This document shows, piece after piece, positions 18,925 through 27,613 of a stretch of 64,000 nt of DNA. The DNA lies in assembly GCF_028288225.1 (NCBI RefSeq), contig NZ_JAQBOC010000031.1:149411-213410 (forward strand). The letters run 5' to 3'. The notes beneath the pieces are model-generated. The model saw only the letters and a list, made by a program, of their open reading frames with translations. It was not told the DNA's origin and searched no databases. How positions within the stretch are numbered: the stretch's first letter is position 1; the number at the start of each line of letters is the position of its first letter. This DNA is from Mucilaginibacter sp. (GTDB lineage: Bacteria; Bacteroidota; Bacteroidia; Sphingobacteriales; Sphingobacteriaceae). The position numbers and the translations under genes are program-made.

Positions 18925-20778
18925 ATGAGACAAGCAATGAAATTTAAATATATATACACGCTGCTTACCTTAATAATAGCTTTATACTTTGTTCCTGCAA
19001 ATGCACAAACAAAGCACAAGGCTAAGAAACCGGCAGCAAAAACAGTTGTAAAGCCTAAAGCAAAACCAGTTGTGAAAAAAACTGCCAAACCAGCATCGCC
19101 ACAGCAAAAAGGTGCCGCAGGTTTAGGTGATGCTGCCACTAAGGTTCCTATAGATACTACCAAAAAAGGGGGCAAAGGGAACGATGCTATCCAGGGCAAT
19201 TTATCTGAAGAGATTGTAGTTACCACAGCTTACAAGCCGGTACTGGCCGATGCCGTTAAGATCCGCCGTAACCCCGACCTTGAAGATAAAACCCCGTTTA
19301 AAGCGCCTTTAACTTATATCCCCATTGATAAAAGACTGGAGCTTAACACGAGCATTAAGCGTCTTGATGCTATGAAACGGCCGGCAGAGCGAGATTCTGT
19401 GCCAACCAATAATTATGTAAAAGCCGGGCTTGGCAGCTTAAAAACAACCTACGGCGAAGCCTATTTTGCCAATGGCCGCGATGAAGCTTTGCAGGTTGGC
19501 GGATGGCTTAAACATTTTGCACAAAACGGCAACATGTACAAGCAAAACACAGCCAAAGAAGAAGTTGGCGTGTTTGGTAAAAGCGTTGGTGAAGAGAATA
19601 ATATAAGTGGCCGCATAACTTATAACTACAACAGTAATTATTTTTACGGGTTCGACAGGTATAATGCGCCTGCTCTTTTACAGGTAGATAAACAACACTT
19701 CAGTACCATAGGTGCCGAAGGCGAGCTCGCCAAAAACTATAAAGATGTTGAAAATGATTTTACCTACGCCCTTAAATTAAAAGGTTACTCATTTAGCAAC
19801 GCTTACCAGGCAAAGGAAAATAACCTGGTATTATCGGGCTTTTTTAATCAAACCATTAAACAATTTTATGCGGGACTGGCTGCCTCGCTTGATCTGAGCA
19901 CGCAAAAGGATAGCCTTTACGATCACAACAATAGCCTCATCAGGCTTAACCCTTATATAAAATTTCAGGGTGATAATTATAAAATTGATGCAGGCGTTAA
20001 CATTGTTGATCAGTTTGGTTATAAATCGGCTTTCTATATATTCCCGGCGGCAAGGGCTGAGCTGCAGGTTATCCCCAAATATGTACGCGTATTTGTTGAA
20101 GCTAAAGGCGATGTAAACAAATCATCGCTGCGTGATTTTGCGATGTTCAATCCTTTCATCGGCCAAAACATCGACTTAAGAAACTCTATTGACCAACTGG
20201 ATCTTGCTGCGGGTTTGAAAGGCACTATTGCACCGGGCCTGGGCTTTAAAGCTACTATTTTCCGTAACGAGGTTAAAAACATGCCGCTGTTTGTGAGCGA
20301 TTTTGATTTTACAAAAGGATACAACAGGTTTAAAGTTATTTATGATGAAGGAAGATCGCGCGTGAGCGGGTTTACCGGCGAGCTGGATTACAAGGTGTCG
20401 GAAGATGTAGATATTTTCGGCAGGGTTGAATTTAAAGATTACCAAATGGCAACCGTTAGCGAGGCTTGGAATCTGCCTAAATTTTTATTTAAAGGCGGCA
20501 CCGTATTTAATATAAGTGATAAGATCACCGTATCAGGTACATTACTGATCCGTGGTTCGGTAACTGATCCGCATCTGATCCAAACAACGCCAACTACAAC
20601 AAGACTGGCGTCACTTGATTCGTTTGCTGATTTGAGCGGAGCCGTTGATTATAAAGCAACCAGCAGGTTTTCGGTTTTTGTACACGTAAATAACATTTTA
20701 AACAGCGCCAGCCAAACCTGGTTATATTATCCGGATTACGGATTTAATATATTTGGAGGTGTTGGATATAGTTTTTAA
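18925..20778 (+). CDS. Outer-membrane beta-barrel protein (TonB-receptor-like, no clear plug)
   Basis: 617 residues from ATG 18925, or 613 from ATG 18937. A signal peptide ends near VPANAQTK. It is followed by a ~60-residue Lys/Ala/Pro-rich linker (KHKAKKPAAKTVVKPKAK) and a barrel of amphipathic strands ending in GGVGYSF, an outer-membrane C-terminal signature. The segment LSEEIVVTTAYKPV after the linker resembles a TonB-box/receptor start, but a full plug domain is not evident. The basic linker could contact peptidoglycan or the TPR protein. Confidence 0.75.
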   Translation: MRQAMKFKYIYTLLTLIIALYFVPANAQTKHKAKKPAAKTVVKPKAKPVVKKTAKPASPQQKGAAGLGDAATKVPIDTTKKGGKGNDAIQGNLSEEIVVTTAYKPVLADAVKIRRNPDLEDKTPFKAPLTYIPIDKRLELNTSIKRLDAMKRPAERDSVPTNNYVKAGLGSLKTTYGEAYFANGRDEALQVGGWLKHFAQNGNMYKQNTAKEEVGVFGKSVGEENNISGRITYNYNSNYFYGFDRYNAPALLQVDKQHFSTIGAEGELAKNYKDVENDFTYALKLKGYSFSNAYQAKENNLVLSGFFNQTIKQFYAGLAASLDLSTQKDSLYDHNNSLIRLNPYIKFQGDNYKIDAGVNIVDQFGYKSAFYIFPAARAELQVIPKYVRVFVEAKGDVNKSSLRDFAMFNPFIGQNIDLRNSIDQLDLAAGLKGTIAPGLGFKATIFRNEVKNMPLFVSDFDFTKGYNRFKVIYDEGRSRVSGFTGELDYKVSEDVDIFGRVEFKDYQMATVSEAWNLPKFLFKGGTVFNISDKITVSGTLLIRGSVTDPHLIQTTPTTTRLASLDSFADLSGAVDYKATSRFSVFVHVNNILNSASQTWLYYPDYGFNIFGGVGYSF

Positions 20779-20818
20779 GCTTTTTTGATATTTTATAATA
20801 AACCGTACTTTTAGCGAA

Positions 20819-21874
20819 ATGAATTTAGCCGACTATTTAAGCGAATTATTGGAGCAGTATGAGGAAGTGAGCATACCCGGCCTTGGCTACTTTGTGCGTG
20901 AGCGTGTAAACGGATATTATAATGATAACGAATCAAGGTTTTATCCGCCATATCACAGGGTAAAATTTGTGCCCCAGCCTAAAGATGATGATGCCTTTGC
21001 ACAATATGTTGCCGATAAAAAAAATATATCACTGGCATCATCCAAATATTTTGCTGAAAAATTTGTAAGCAAATTAAGGGAACAAGCGTTAACAAGCAAG
21101 TATCTTTTTGCCGATCTGGGTCTGTTTTATACAGATAAAGACCAGCTTGTTTTTAAGCCTAATGATAAAATACCGGATGACCCTGCATTTTACGGCTATC
21201 CCCCGGTAAACATTTATAAACAAGGGCAAACATTAAACCATCAATCTTCAAACCCTGAACATGCCGACTCTACACCGGCCCCGGTGTTAATTACCAAGCC
21301 GATGCAGGCGCAGGAACATGAGCATGATCAGTATTTTGAAGAAGAAACGGGAAGAAAGAAAAAAGTAAACATTTGGCTTATTATATTAATTGCGGTTACC
21401 GCTATTGCATTGACTGTTTTTGGGGCATACAAATTTTACCCTGAAGCATTTGATAAGCTGGGTGCAACATATAACCGGATAACCGGAAAAGCCGATACCA
21501 ATGTACCTGTTTACAGGCATGAGGTAAATGCTGATACCGTTAAAAAAATTGTACCGGCGCCGGCTAAAGATACAGCCATAAAAAAAGCCCCGCTTGCCAC
21601 TACTCCTCCGGTAGTAGCTGCTGATACAGCAAAACATACCCGTTATGAAATAATTGTGAGTAGTTTCAGGCTATCACGCTCGGCCAATAGCGAGGTTCAG
21701 CGTTTAAAGGCAAAAGGCATTGATGCAAAAATAGTTACAGATGCACCAGGCACCCGTTTAAAGATATCAGCAGGAACATTCCCAACCCTAAATGAGGCTG
21801 ATGCAGCAATCAAGAGCTTAAAAAAATCCGGGAAGCTCAGTCAAAAACCATATATATTACCAATAAATCCTTAA
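20819..21874 (+). CDS. HU-CCDC81 + SPOR domain membrane protein
   Basis: 351 residues. Residues 1-130 form two consecutive HU-CCDC81-like domains (opening YLSELLEQYEEVSIPGLGYF). A transmembrane helix (WLIILIAVTAIALTVFGAY) lies near 190-210, then a Pro/Ala/Lys linker, and a C-terminal SPOR domain (YEIIVSSFRLSRSANSEVQR to the end) that binds denuded septal glycan strands in characterised members. The cytoplasmic HU-like and periplasmic SPOR ends suggest a link between nucleoid or cytoplasm and the septum. The stop is 1 bp from the ExbB start. Confidence 0.85.
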   Translation: MNLADYLSELLEQYEEVSIPGLGYFVRERVNGYYNDNESRFYPPYHRVKFVPQPKDDDAFAQYVADKKNISLASSKYFAEKFVSKLREQALTSKYLFADLGLFYTDKDQLVFKPNDKIPDDPAFYGYPPVNIYKQGQTLNHQSSNPEHADSTPAPVLITKPMQAQEHEHDQYFEEETGRKKKVNIWLIILIAVTAIALTVFGAYKFYPEAFDKLGATYNRITGKADTNVPVYRHEVNADTVKKIVPAPAKDTAIKKAPLATTPPVVAADTAKHTRYEIIVSSFRLSRSANSEVQRLKAKGIDAKIVTDAPGTRLKISAGTFPTLNEADAAIKSLKKSGKLSQKPYILPINP

Positions 21875-21875
21875 A

Positions 21876-22589
21876 ATGACATTATTATTTATACAGGCTA
21901 ACGATACTGCACATAAACTTATAGATACAGCCAAACAAGCGGGCCAGCAATTAGCCGCCCTACCACAGGAAGATCTGCGCTTTGGCGACCTGCTGATAAA
22001 AGGCGGATGGGTAATGGTCCCGATAGGGATCCTGGCGGTATTAGGCCTGGTGATATTTTTTGAAAGATATTTCACTATCCGTAAAGCTTCAACAAACGAG
22101 TCGAACCTGATGATGCAGGTACGTTCAAGCATTGTTTCAGGCAACCTTGAATCGGCCATAGCTATTTGCCGTAACAGCAACACGCCGCTTGGCCGCATGC
22201 TGCAGAAAGGCCTGTTAAGAATAGGACGCCCCATTAAAGATATTGAAGGCGCTATTGAAAATATTGGCAAGCTTGAAGTATCGAAATTGGAGAAGAACAT
22301 TGGCATTTTAGGTATAGTGGCCGGTATTGCTCCAATGTTTGGCTTTTTGGGAACCATTGCCGGGGTTATCAAAATTTTTTATGATATATCAAAGACGGAT
22401 AACATCAGTATGGGCGTTATATCAGGTGGGCTTTATGTAAAGATGGTTACCTCGGCCGCCGGTTTATTTGTAGGTATTGTTGCTTATGTATGTTATCATA
22501 TTTTAAATATGATGGTTGATAAGGTGATACTAAAGCTTGAAACCGATGCCATTGAATTTATTGACCTGTTGGAAGAACCGAGCAAATGA
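21876..22589 (+). CDS. exbB: MotA/TolQ/ExbB proton channel family protein
   Basis: 237 residues with three membrane segments: VMVPIGILAVLGLVIFFERY, then IGILGIVAGIAPMFGFLGTIAG and a third at VTSAAGLFVGIVAYVCYHIL. The GFLGTIAGV region is the conserved TolQ/ExbB channel motif. With ExbD it forms the proton channel energising TonB or a Tol-like partner. Overlaps exbD by 4 bp (ATGA). Confidence 0.92.
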   Translation: MTLLFIQANDTAHKLIDTAKQAGQQLAALPQEDLRFGDLLIKGGWVMVPIGILAVLGLVIFFERYFTIRKASTNESNLMMQVRSSIVSGNLESAIAICRNSNTPLGRMLQKGLLRIGRPIKDIEGAIENIGKLEVSKLEKNIGILGIVAGIAPMFGFLGTIAGVIKIFYDISKTDNISMGVISGGLYVKMVTSAAGLFVGIVAYVCYHILNMMVDKVILKLETDAIEFIDLLEEPSK

Positions 22590-22984
22590 ATTTAAGAAAA
22601 AGACACAGGGGAGCTTCAGCCGAAGTGCATACATCGGCGATGAACGACATCATGTTTTTCCTGCTCCTGTTTTTCCTGATAGCATCAACAGTTACTAACC
22701 CAAACGTGGTAAAGCTATTGTTGCCTAAATCATCATCAGGGCAGTCGGTATCTAAAAAAACCATAAATGTATCCATAAGCAAGGACCTGCAATACACGGT
22801 AGATAAAAAGGTAGTGGCTGTGAATGACCTGCCAACCGTATTAGCAGGTTATAAAAAGCTGGCAACAGAACTAACCATAGTTTTGTATGTTGATAAAACA
22901 GTTGCCATACAGGATGTGGTTGCCGTAATGGATGTATCGCAAAAATTAAATATAAAAATGGTTTTGGCAACGGAACCTAAGTAG
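22586..22984 (+). CDS. exbD: ExbD/TolR family biopolymer transport protein
   Basis: 132 residues: a short cytoplasmic N-terminus, one membrane helix with the essential Asp D21 (MNDIMFFLLLFFLIAS), then the periplasmic ExbD/TolR domain (STVTNPNVVKLLLPKSSS). Translationally coupled to exbB. Confidence 0.92.
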   Translation: MNLRKRHRGASAEVHTSAMNDIMFFLLLFFLIASTVTNPNVVKLLLPKSSSGQSVSKKTINVSISKDLQYTVDKKVVAVNDLPTVLAGYKKLATELTIVLYVDKTVAIQDVVAVMDVSQKLNIKMVLATEPK

Positions 22985-23077
22985 ATGTAGTTGGCAGTGT
23001 GCAGTAAGCAGTTGGTAGTGTTTTAACCATTGCCGATTGATATGACTGCAAACTGCCAACCGAAAACTGCCAACTAA
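22985..23077. repeat. Inverted word-repeat inside the exbD-tonB interval
   Basis: Directly after the exbD stop are TAGTTGGCAGTGTGCAGT-type words. Directly before the tonB ATG are ACTGCCAACCG and ACTGCCAACTA complements. The array sits within an apparent operon rather than between transcription units, so it may attenuate or process the transcript. Confidence 0.75.
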
Positions 23078-23884
23078 ATGAACTACCAGGAAGAAGAAAA
23101 TAATTACCCCAAAGCGTTTTTAGCAACAGGTATCATACTTGCTGTTGTAATTGCTTTGTGCTACTTTATTGTTTTCGTAAATCCTCCCGTTCCCCCGGAT
23201 GGGACAGGTGGTATATTGGTAAATTACGGTACCGTTGACGAAGGAATGGGTACCAACCAATCAAGCACCGAAGAGCCCTCAGTTGCTGAAAAAGCAAATA
23301 AAGCAAAACCTACCAAGGTGAATACAGCGCCGCCTACCGAACAAAAAACACAGGAGGATAACAGTGATAAAAAAGTGGTAACCCAGGATGCAGAGGATGC
23401 ACCTAATGTTGCTGCTAACTCTAAAAAACAAAGCCAAACAGTAGCTACGCAACCAGCCAAACCGGTAGCAAAGCCGCAACTTAACCAAAATGCATTATAT
23501 AAAGGCAGCACCAATAAAGGTGCAGGTGAGGGTGATGGCACTGCAACCACTCCGGGTAACCAGGGCAGTAAAAATGGCTCAACGTTGAGCGATGATTATG
23601 GTCCCGGTGGATCAGGAAATGGTTTGAAAATGCCAAACTGGAGCTTTGTGAGCGCACCCGATCCGCAAAATATACACCGCGTTCCTGGTGTTGTGGTTGT
23701 TGATTTTGTTGTAGATCAAAGCGGTAATGTAATTTCAGCTCAGTATAACAAGGCCAAAACAAGGGCCGATCTGAGTTTGATAGAAAGTTGCATAAATTCC
23801 ATAAAAAACACAAAGTTCACGTCATCAACCCCGGCTTCAGGCACGCAAAAAGGGCAGTATACTTTTAGATTTAAGGTGGATTGA
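23078..23884 (+). CDS. TonB family energy transducer
   Basis: 268 residues: N-terminal membrane anchor (AFLATGIILAVVIALCYFIV), a long Lys/Thr/Pro/Gln-rich periplasmic spacer, and a C-terminal TonB-like domain (PGVVVVDFVVDQSGNVISAQ, ending YTFRFKVD). It transmits proton-motive energy from ExbB/ExbD to an outer-membrane partner, plausibly the barrel protein encoded upstream. The C-terminal domain is shorter than in transport TonB proteins. Confidence 0.85.
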   Translation: MNYQEEENNYPKAFLATGIILAVVIALCYFIVFVNPPVPPDGTGGILVNYGTVDEGMGTNQSSTEEPSVAEKANKAKPTKVNTAPPTEQKTQEDNSDKKVVTQDAEDAPNVAANSKKQSQTVATQPAKPVAKPQLNQNALYKGSTNKGAGEGDGTATTPGNQGSKNGSTLSDDYGPGGSGNGLKMPNWSFVSAPDPQNIHRVPGVVVVDFVVDQSGNVISAQYNKAKTRADLSLIESCINSIKNTKFTSSTPASGTQKGQYTFRFKVD

Positions 23885-23996
23885 GAATTAGTCCATGGAC
23901 CATAGTCAATAGTTGATGGTTTTTTATGTGCCTACAAAAGATTGAGCTAAATTTGCCATGGTCTATAGACCATCGACTATGGACCACCCATCAACC
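23885..23996. repeat. Inverted word-repeat before folC
   Basis: Words built on GACCATAGTC, AGTTGATGG and CCATGGTC follow the tonB stop. Their complements (CATCGACTATGGACCA, CCATCAACCATG) run into the folC ATG, so the start codon itself is part of the repeat. In-frame ATGs at 23979 lie inside the array and are not used as the start here. Confidence 0.75.
23948..23955 (+). promoter_or_regulatory. Possible -7 element upstream of folC
   Basis: TAAATTTG matches the TAnnTTTG consensus, 42 bp before the chosen folC ATG. A matching -33 TTG is not obvious. Confidence 0.3.
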
Positions 23997-25322
23997 ATGA
24001 ACTACTCAGAAACCGTCCAATACCTCTACAGCCAGCTGCCCCTTTTTACCCGCGATGGTGCATCCGCCTATAAAGCAGACCTTACTAATACTATTGCACT
24101 GCTTAATAAAGTGGACAATCCGCAGCATAAATTTAAAAGCATACATGTAGGTGGTACAAATGGAAAAGGCTCAACCTCGCACATGCTGGCAGCAGTACTG
24201 CAAACAGCAGGCTATAAAACCGGGCTGTATACCTCGCCGCATTTAAAGGACTTCCGTGAGCGCATCCGCATAAACGGACAAATGATAAGCGAGCAGCAGG
24301 TGATTGATTTTGTTGCCACACACAGGTCTGATTTTGATGAGATCCAACCCTCCTTTTTTGAGATGACCGTAGCCCTGGCGTTCGATATTTTCGCCAAAAA
24401 AAAGGTAGACATTGCTATTATTGAGGTAGGCCTGGGCGGCAGGCTCGATTCAACTAATGTTATTACCCCGCTCTTATCGGTTATCACTAATATAGGCTGG
24501 GATCATATGAATATTTTGGGTGATACGCTTAAATTGATAGCCAATGAAAAGGCGGGGATCATAAAGCCCGGCATCCCTGTAATTATTGGAGAATACCAGG
24601 AAGAAGTTGCCGATACATTTATAGAAAAAGCAAACCAGGAGCATTCGGAGATTGTTTTTGCTTCGGATATTTTTACAGTCTCAAAGTCTGACGTCAAACT
24701 TCAAATCTCAGAAAAGCCATATACTGAGCTTATTGAGGTGGAAGTTAAAAAAAATAACCTCACCTCTGATCTCCAGCCTTTGGTCTCTTATTTCCGGCTG
24801 GACCTAACCGGTACCTATCAGCTTAAAAACATAAAAACGGTGCTTTGCGTGATAGACAAGCTGCGGTTACGGCGTTTTAAAATTACTAACGAACATTTAA
24901 AAATCGCCCTGCAACAGGTTAAAACTTTAACCGGCCTGCATGGCCGTTGGGAAGTTTTAAATAGCCACCCTTTAACCATTTGCGATACCGGCCATAATCC
25001 CGAAGGGATGCAGGAAGTTTTACAGAACATTGCCGCTGTTGCCTACAACAAGCTGCATTTTGTTTTGGGGGTAGTAAATGATAAGGATATCAGCAAAATT
25101 TTAACCATACTACCAACTAACGCCCTTTATTATTTTTGCAAGCCCGATATTCCACGCGGGCTTGATGAAAAAAGCTTATGGCTTAAAGCAGAAGGCTTTG
25201 GTTTGCATGGCGATACATACCCATCGGTAAAATCAGCACTGGCTGCCGCACAACAAAGTGCGGGGGACGGCGATTTGGTTTTTGTTGGGGGAAGTACTTT
25301 TGTGGTGGCAGAAGTAGTGTAA
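23997..25322 (+). CDS. folC: Bifunctional folylpolyglutamate synthase / dihydrofolate synthase
   Basis: 441 residues from ATG 23997. A longer frame from 23958 would translate the word repeat. The Mur-ligase-type P-loop GGTNGKGST is at 52-60, with downstream conserved EVGLGGRLDSTNV, IGWDHMNILG and ICDTGHNPEG. It adds glutamate to dihydropteroate or folates in the cytoplasm. Residues ~226-264 are a low-complexity stretch (SKSDVKLQISEK, then SDLQPLVSYF) that looks expanded. Last gene of the TPR-TonB cluster direction. Confidence 0.93.
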   Translation: MNYSETVQYLYSQLPLFTRDGASAYKADLTNTIALLNKVDNPQHKFKSIHVGGTNGKGSTSHMLAAVLQTAGYKTGLYTSPHLKDFRERIRINGQMISEQQVIDFVATHRSDFDEIQPSFFEMTVALAFDIFAKKKVDIAIIEVGLGGRLDSTNVITPLLSVITNIGWDHMNILGDTLKLIANEKAGIIKPGIPVIIGEYQEEVADTFIEKANQEHSEIVFASDIFTVSKSDVKLQISEKPYTELIEVEVKKNNLTSDLQPLVSYFRLDLTGTYQLKNIKTVLCVIDKLRLRRFKITNEHLKIALQQVKTLTGLHGRWEVLNSHPLTICDTGHNPEGMQEVLQNIAAVAYNKLHFVLGVVNDKDISKILTILPTNALYYFCKPDIPRGLDEKSLWLKAEGFGLHGDTYPSVKSALAAAQQSAGDGDLVFVGGSTFVVAEVV

Positions 25323-25425
25323 ATCAGAATTTACAGAATTAAAGGGTTTTCAGGATGCGCCTTGATATCTATGGTAAAGCATAACTTAAACAGATAAGAT
25401 TCTGTTAATCTTAAAATTCTGTAAA
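25323..25425. repeat. Inverted word-repeat, AATCAGAATTTACAG family
   Basis: Bases 25323-25341 are identical over 19 bp to 36617-36635. The right arm TTAAAATTCTGTAAA (25411-25425) is identical to 36675-36689. It lies between the folC stop and the convergent lipocalin-like gene and may form a terminator-like structure. Confidence 0.7.
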
Positions 25426-25487
25426 CCGCTTATCCATCTTGAACACCTTTGGAAACAAACAATAGCGAAAAACCCTGATTCTGGCAA

Positions 25488-25982
25488 TTATTCCACCTTC
25501 TTCCAAACCACCTCGCCCGTAACAGCTCCCCCCGTTGTTGGTGATGGCACAGTATATTTAAAAACACCATTAATTAGTGTAAAAGGCCGTTTTTGTTTTA
25601 CTCCTTCCCAGTTTGGAAACGAGGCATGGAGTATATTAAAGGTTATTGTTCCATTTACATTATCAATAGTATAAGTGCCAAAATGAGCGTTGCATCCTTT
25701 TACAGCAGCCCTATTTTCTTCATCCGTACCTTTACTTTTATCAGCTGCGGCAAACTTTGGCCGGTCAGTGCTCATTATCTGTAAAGCATAATTCCCTTTG
25801 GTATCAAACATTAATACTCCTCGCGGATTATCGCCATAAAGATGGATCCGGTTCCCGTCTTTATCAATATTATCAACACTTAATAAAATATAAGTTCCCG
25901 GTAGTTTACTATTTTCATTTTTTTGTGCAAGTGCGATGCAAGTGCTAAAAAAGAAAAAAATTAAGGTCAGCGTGTTTTTCAT
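25488..25982 (-). CDS. Exported lipocalin-like domain protein
   Basis: 164 residues from ATG 25982. The longer frame from 26075 crosses the promoter of the divergent gene. A signal peptide (TLIFFFFSTCIALAQ) is followed by a small beta-rich domain opening with LPGTYILLSVDNIDKDG and containing GVLMFDTKGNYALQIMS, as in the lipocalin_5 group. A later FGTYTIDNVNGTITFNI fits a strand pair. Function unknown. Divergent from the HxlR regulator, so it may be its target. Confidence 0.75.
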   Translation of the reverse strand: MKNTLTLIFFFFSTCIALAQKNENSKLPGTYILLSVDNIDKDGNRIHLYGDNPRGVLMFDTKGNYALQIMSTDRPKFAAADKSKGTDEENRAAVKGCNAHFGTYTIDNVNGTITFNILHASFPNWEGVKQKRPFTLINGVFKYTVPSPTTGGAVTGEVVWKKVE

Positions 25983-26018
25983 ACAACAAAAATACACGCT
26001 GATCCCTACATTTGTCAA

Positions 26019-26041
26019 GTAGGTACAAAAAAGTAACCTGC
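26019..26041. promoter_or_regulatory. Candidate HxlR operator
   Basis: The imperfect palindrome GTAGGTAC-AAAAAA-GTAACCTGC lies in the divergent promoter region between the lipocalin-like and HxlR genes. HxlR regulators commonly bind such sites beside their own gene. No binding data. Confidence 0.35.
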
Positions 26042-26089
26042 ACACTAAAAAGTTACATTGCTGTATATCAGGCATATTAATTTTAACAT

Positions 26090-26437
26090 ATGACTAAAAT
26101 AGCTAACCGGGCTTTGCCAAAATGCGGTATTGATTATGCCTTTCAACGTATCGGCGGTAAATACAAGGGACGTGTGCTTTGGCGCCTACGCTCCGGAACA
26201 TTACTTTATGGCGAATTGAGAAAAACGGTAACCGGCATCACCCCAAAAATGCTTACCCAGGTTTTAAAAGAATTGGAAGAAGACTGCCTTATAAGCCGGA
26301 AAGTTTATATTGAAGTGCCACCAAAAGTGGAATACACCTTAACTGAAACCGGGAAAGAGCTACTGCCCTTTTTGTCATTGCTGCGTGATTGGGCCAAACA
26401 ACAAATGCTGATAAATAACGTGGTGCCTATGTCTTAA
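26090..26437 (+). CDS. HxlR-type winged-helix transcriptional regulator
   Basis: 115 residues. The HxlR core is clear: CGIDYAFQRIGGKYKGRVLW, LLYGELRKTVTGITPKMLTQ and VEYTLTETGKELLPFLSLL. Position 13 is a Cys of the kind often redox-sensing in this family, but this is only suggestive. Members act as DNA-binding repressors or activators responding to aldehydes or electrophiles. The next gene is an aldo/keto reductase, which fits. Confidence 0.92.
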   Translation: MTKIANRALPKCGIDYAFQRIGGKYKGRVLWRLRSGTLLYGELRKTVTGITPKMLTQVLKELEEDCLISRKVYIEVPPKVEYTLTETGKELLPFLSLLRDWAKQQMLINNVVPMS

Positions 26438-26523
26438 ACATTGAAAATGTAAAGAATTATTTACTTCGATTATTTATATAAAACTCTATTTTTACTTCCG
26501 CTAAAAACCAACTCATCAACTTT

Positions 26524-27513
26524 ATGACATACGTACCAGCAGAAAACCGATACGAAAAAATGCAATACCGCCGCTGCGGAAAAAGCGGCATCAAGCTTCC
26601 GGCGGTTTCGCTGGGTTTGTGGCACAATTTCGGGCATGTGGATGTTACCGAAAATTATCGCAAAATTTTACACCTTGCTTTTGACAGCGGTATTACCCAT
26701 TTTGATCTTGCCAATAATTACGGTCCGCCCCCGGGATCAGCGGAGGAGAATTTTGGGCGTATTTTAAAGGAAGATTTTCGTGGCTACCGCGATGAAATGA
26801 TCATATCGAGCAAAGCAGGTTATACCATGTGGGATGGCCCTTATGGCGACTGGGGGTCGAAAAAATACCTGGTATCAAGCCTTGATCAAAGCTTACAACG
26901 AATGGGGATTGAGTATGTGGATATATTTTATCATCATCGCCCGGATCCGGAAACACCGTTGGAAGAAACCATGAGCGCGCTTGACCTGATAGTACGCCAG
27001 GGAAAAGCACTATACGCCGGAATCTCCAACTATTCTGCCGAAGAAGCTGATAAAGCCATTGCCATTTTAAAAAGACTGGGTACCCCATGTCTTATCCATC
27101 AACCAAAATATTCCATGTTTGAGCGCTGGGCAGAAGGCGGTTTATTAGATGTGCTGGAGAAAGATGGCGTTGGCTGTATCCCCTTTTCGCCATTAGCTCA
27201 GGGCTTATTAACCAACAAATACCTGCACGGCATCCCTGCCGATTCAAGGGCAGCAAAACCAACTGGTTTTTTACAGGAAAGCCAGGTAACAGAAGAACGC
27301 ATAAGCCAGATAAAAAAACTAAATGATATAGCGCTGCAACGCGGCCAAACATTGGCCCAAATGGCACTAGCCTGGTTGTTAAAAGATAACAGGGTAACTT
27401 CCGTTTTAATTGGCGCCAGTCGTGCTGAGCAATTAGCTGATTCATTAAAATGTTTGGATAACATTGTGTTTTCAAAAGAAGAATTAGCAAAGATTGAAGA
27501 AATATTAAAATAG
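26524..27513 (+). CDS. Aldo/keto reductase (YghZ/GPR-like)
   Basis: 329 residues with the AKR tetrad: D61, Y66 (FDLANNYG), K97 (ISSKAGY) and a His in FYHHRPD (137/138). MTYVPAENRYEKMQYRRCG and WDGPYGDWGSKKYL are characteristic of the L-glyceraldehyde-3-phosphate reductase branch. It reduces aldehydes with NADPH in the cytoplasm. It is in the same direction as the HxlR gene 86 bp upstream and may be regulated by it. Confidence 0.92.
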   Translation: MTYVPAENRYEKMQYRRCGKSGIKLPAVSLGLWHNFGHVDVTENYRKILHLAFDSGITHFDLANNYGPPPGSAEENFGRILKEDFRGYRDEMIISSKAGYTMWDGPYGDWGSKKYLVSSLDQSLQRMGIEYVDIFYHHRPDPETPLEETMSALDLIVRQGKALYAGISNYSAEEADKAIAILKRLGTPCLIHQPKYSMFERWAEGGLLDVLEKDGVGCIPFSPLAQGLLTNKYLHGIPADSRAAKPTGFLQESQVTEERISQIKKLNDIALQRGQTLAQMALAWLLKDNRVTSVLIGASRAEQLADSLKCLDNIVFSKEELAKIEEILK

Positions 27514-27613
27514 ATTCAAGAATCAGGACAACAAGAATCAAGAAGACGCGAGAAATTAAGGCTTTTATCTTGATTCATGACTCTTGCTGTCTTGATTCTC
27601 TCAATAAGTAATT
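27514..27613. repeat. Inverted word-repeat, TCAAGAATCA family
   Basis: After the reductase stop come ATTCAAGAATCAGG and ACAAGAATCAAGAAG words. Before the oxidoreductase ATG come TTGATTCATGACTC and CTTGATTCTCTC complements. The same vocabulary is found inside lpxK (about 40420-40460) and leuS (about 56660-56700). Confidence 0.75.

Noticed and set aside
23958..23996. N-terminal extension of folC
   Set aside because: The extra residues are translated from the word repeat; the Mur-ligase domain begins after ATG 23997.
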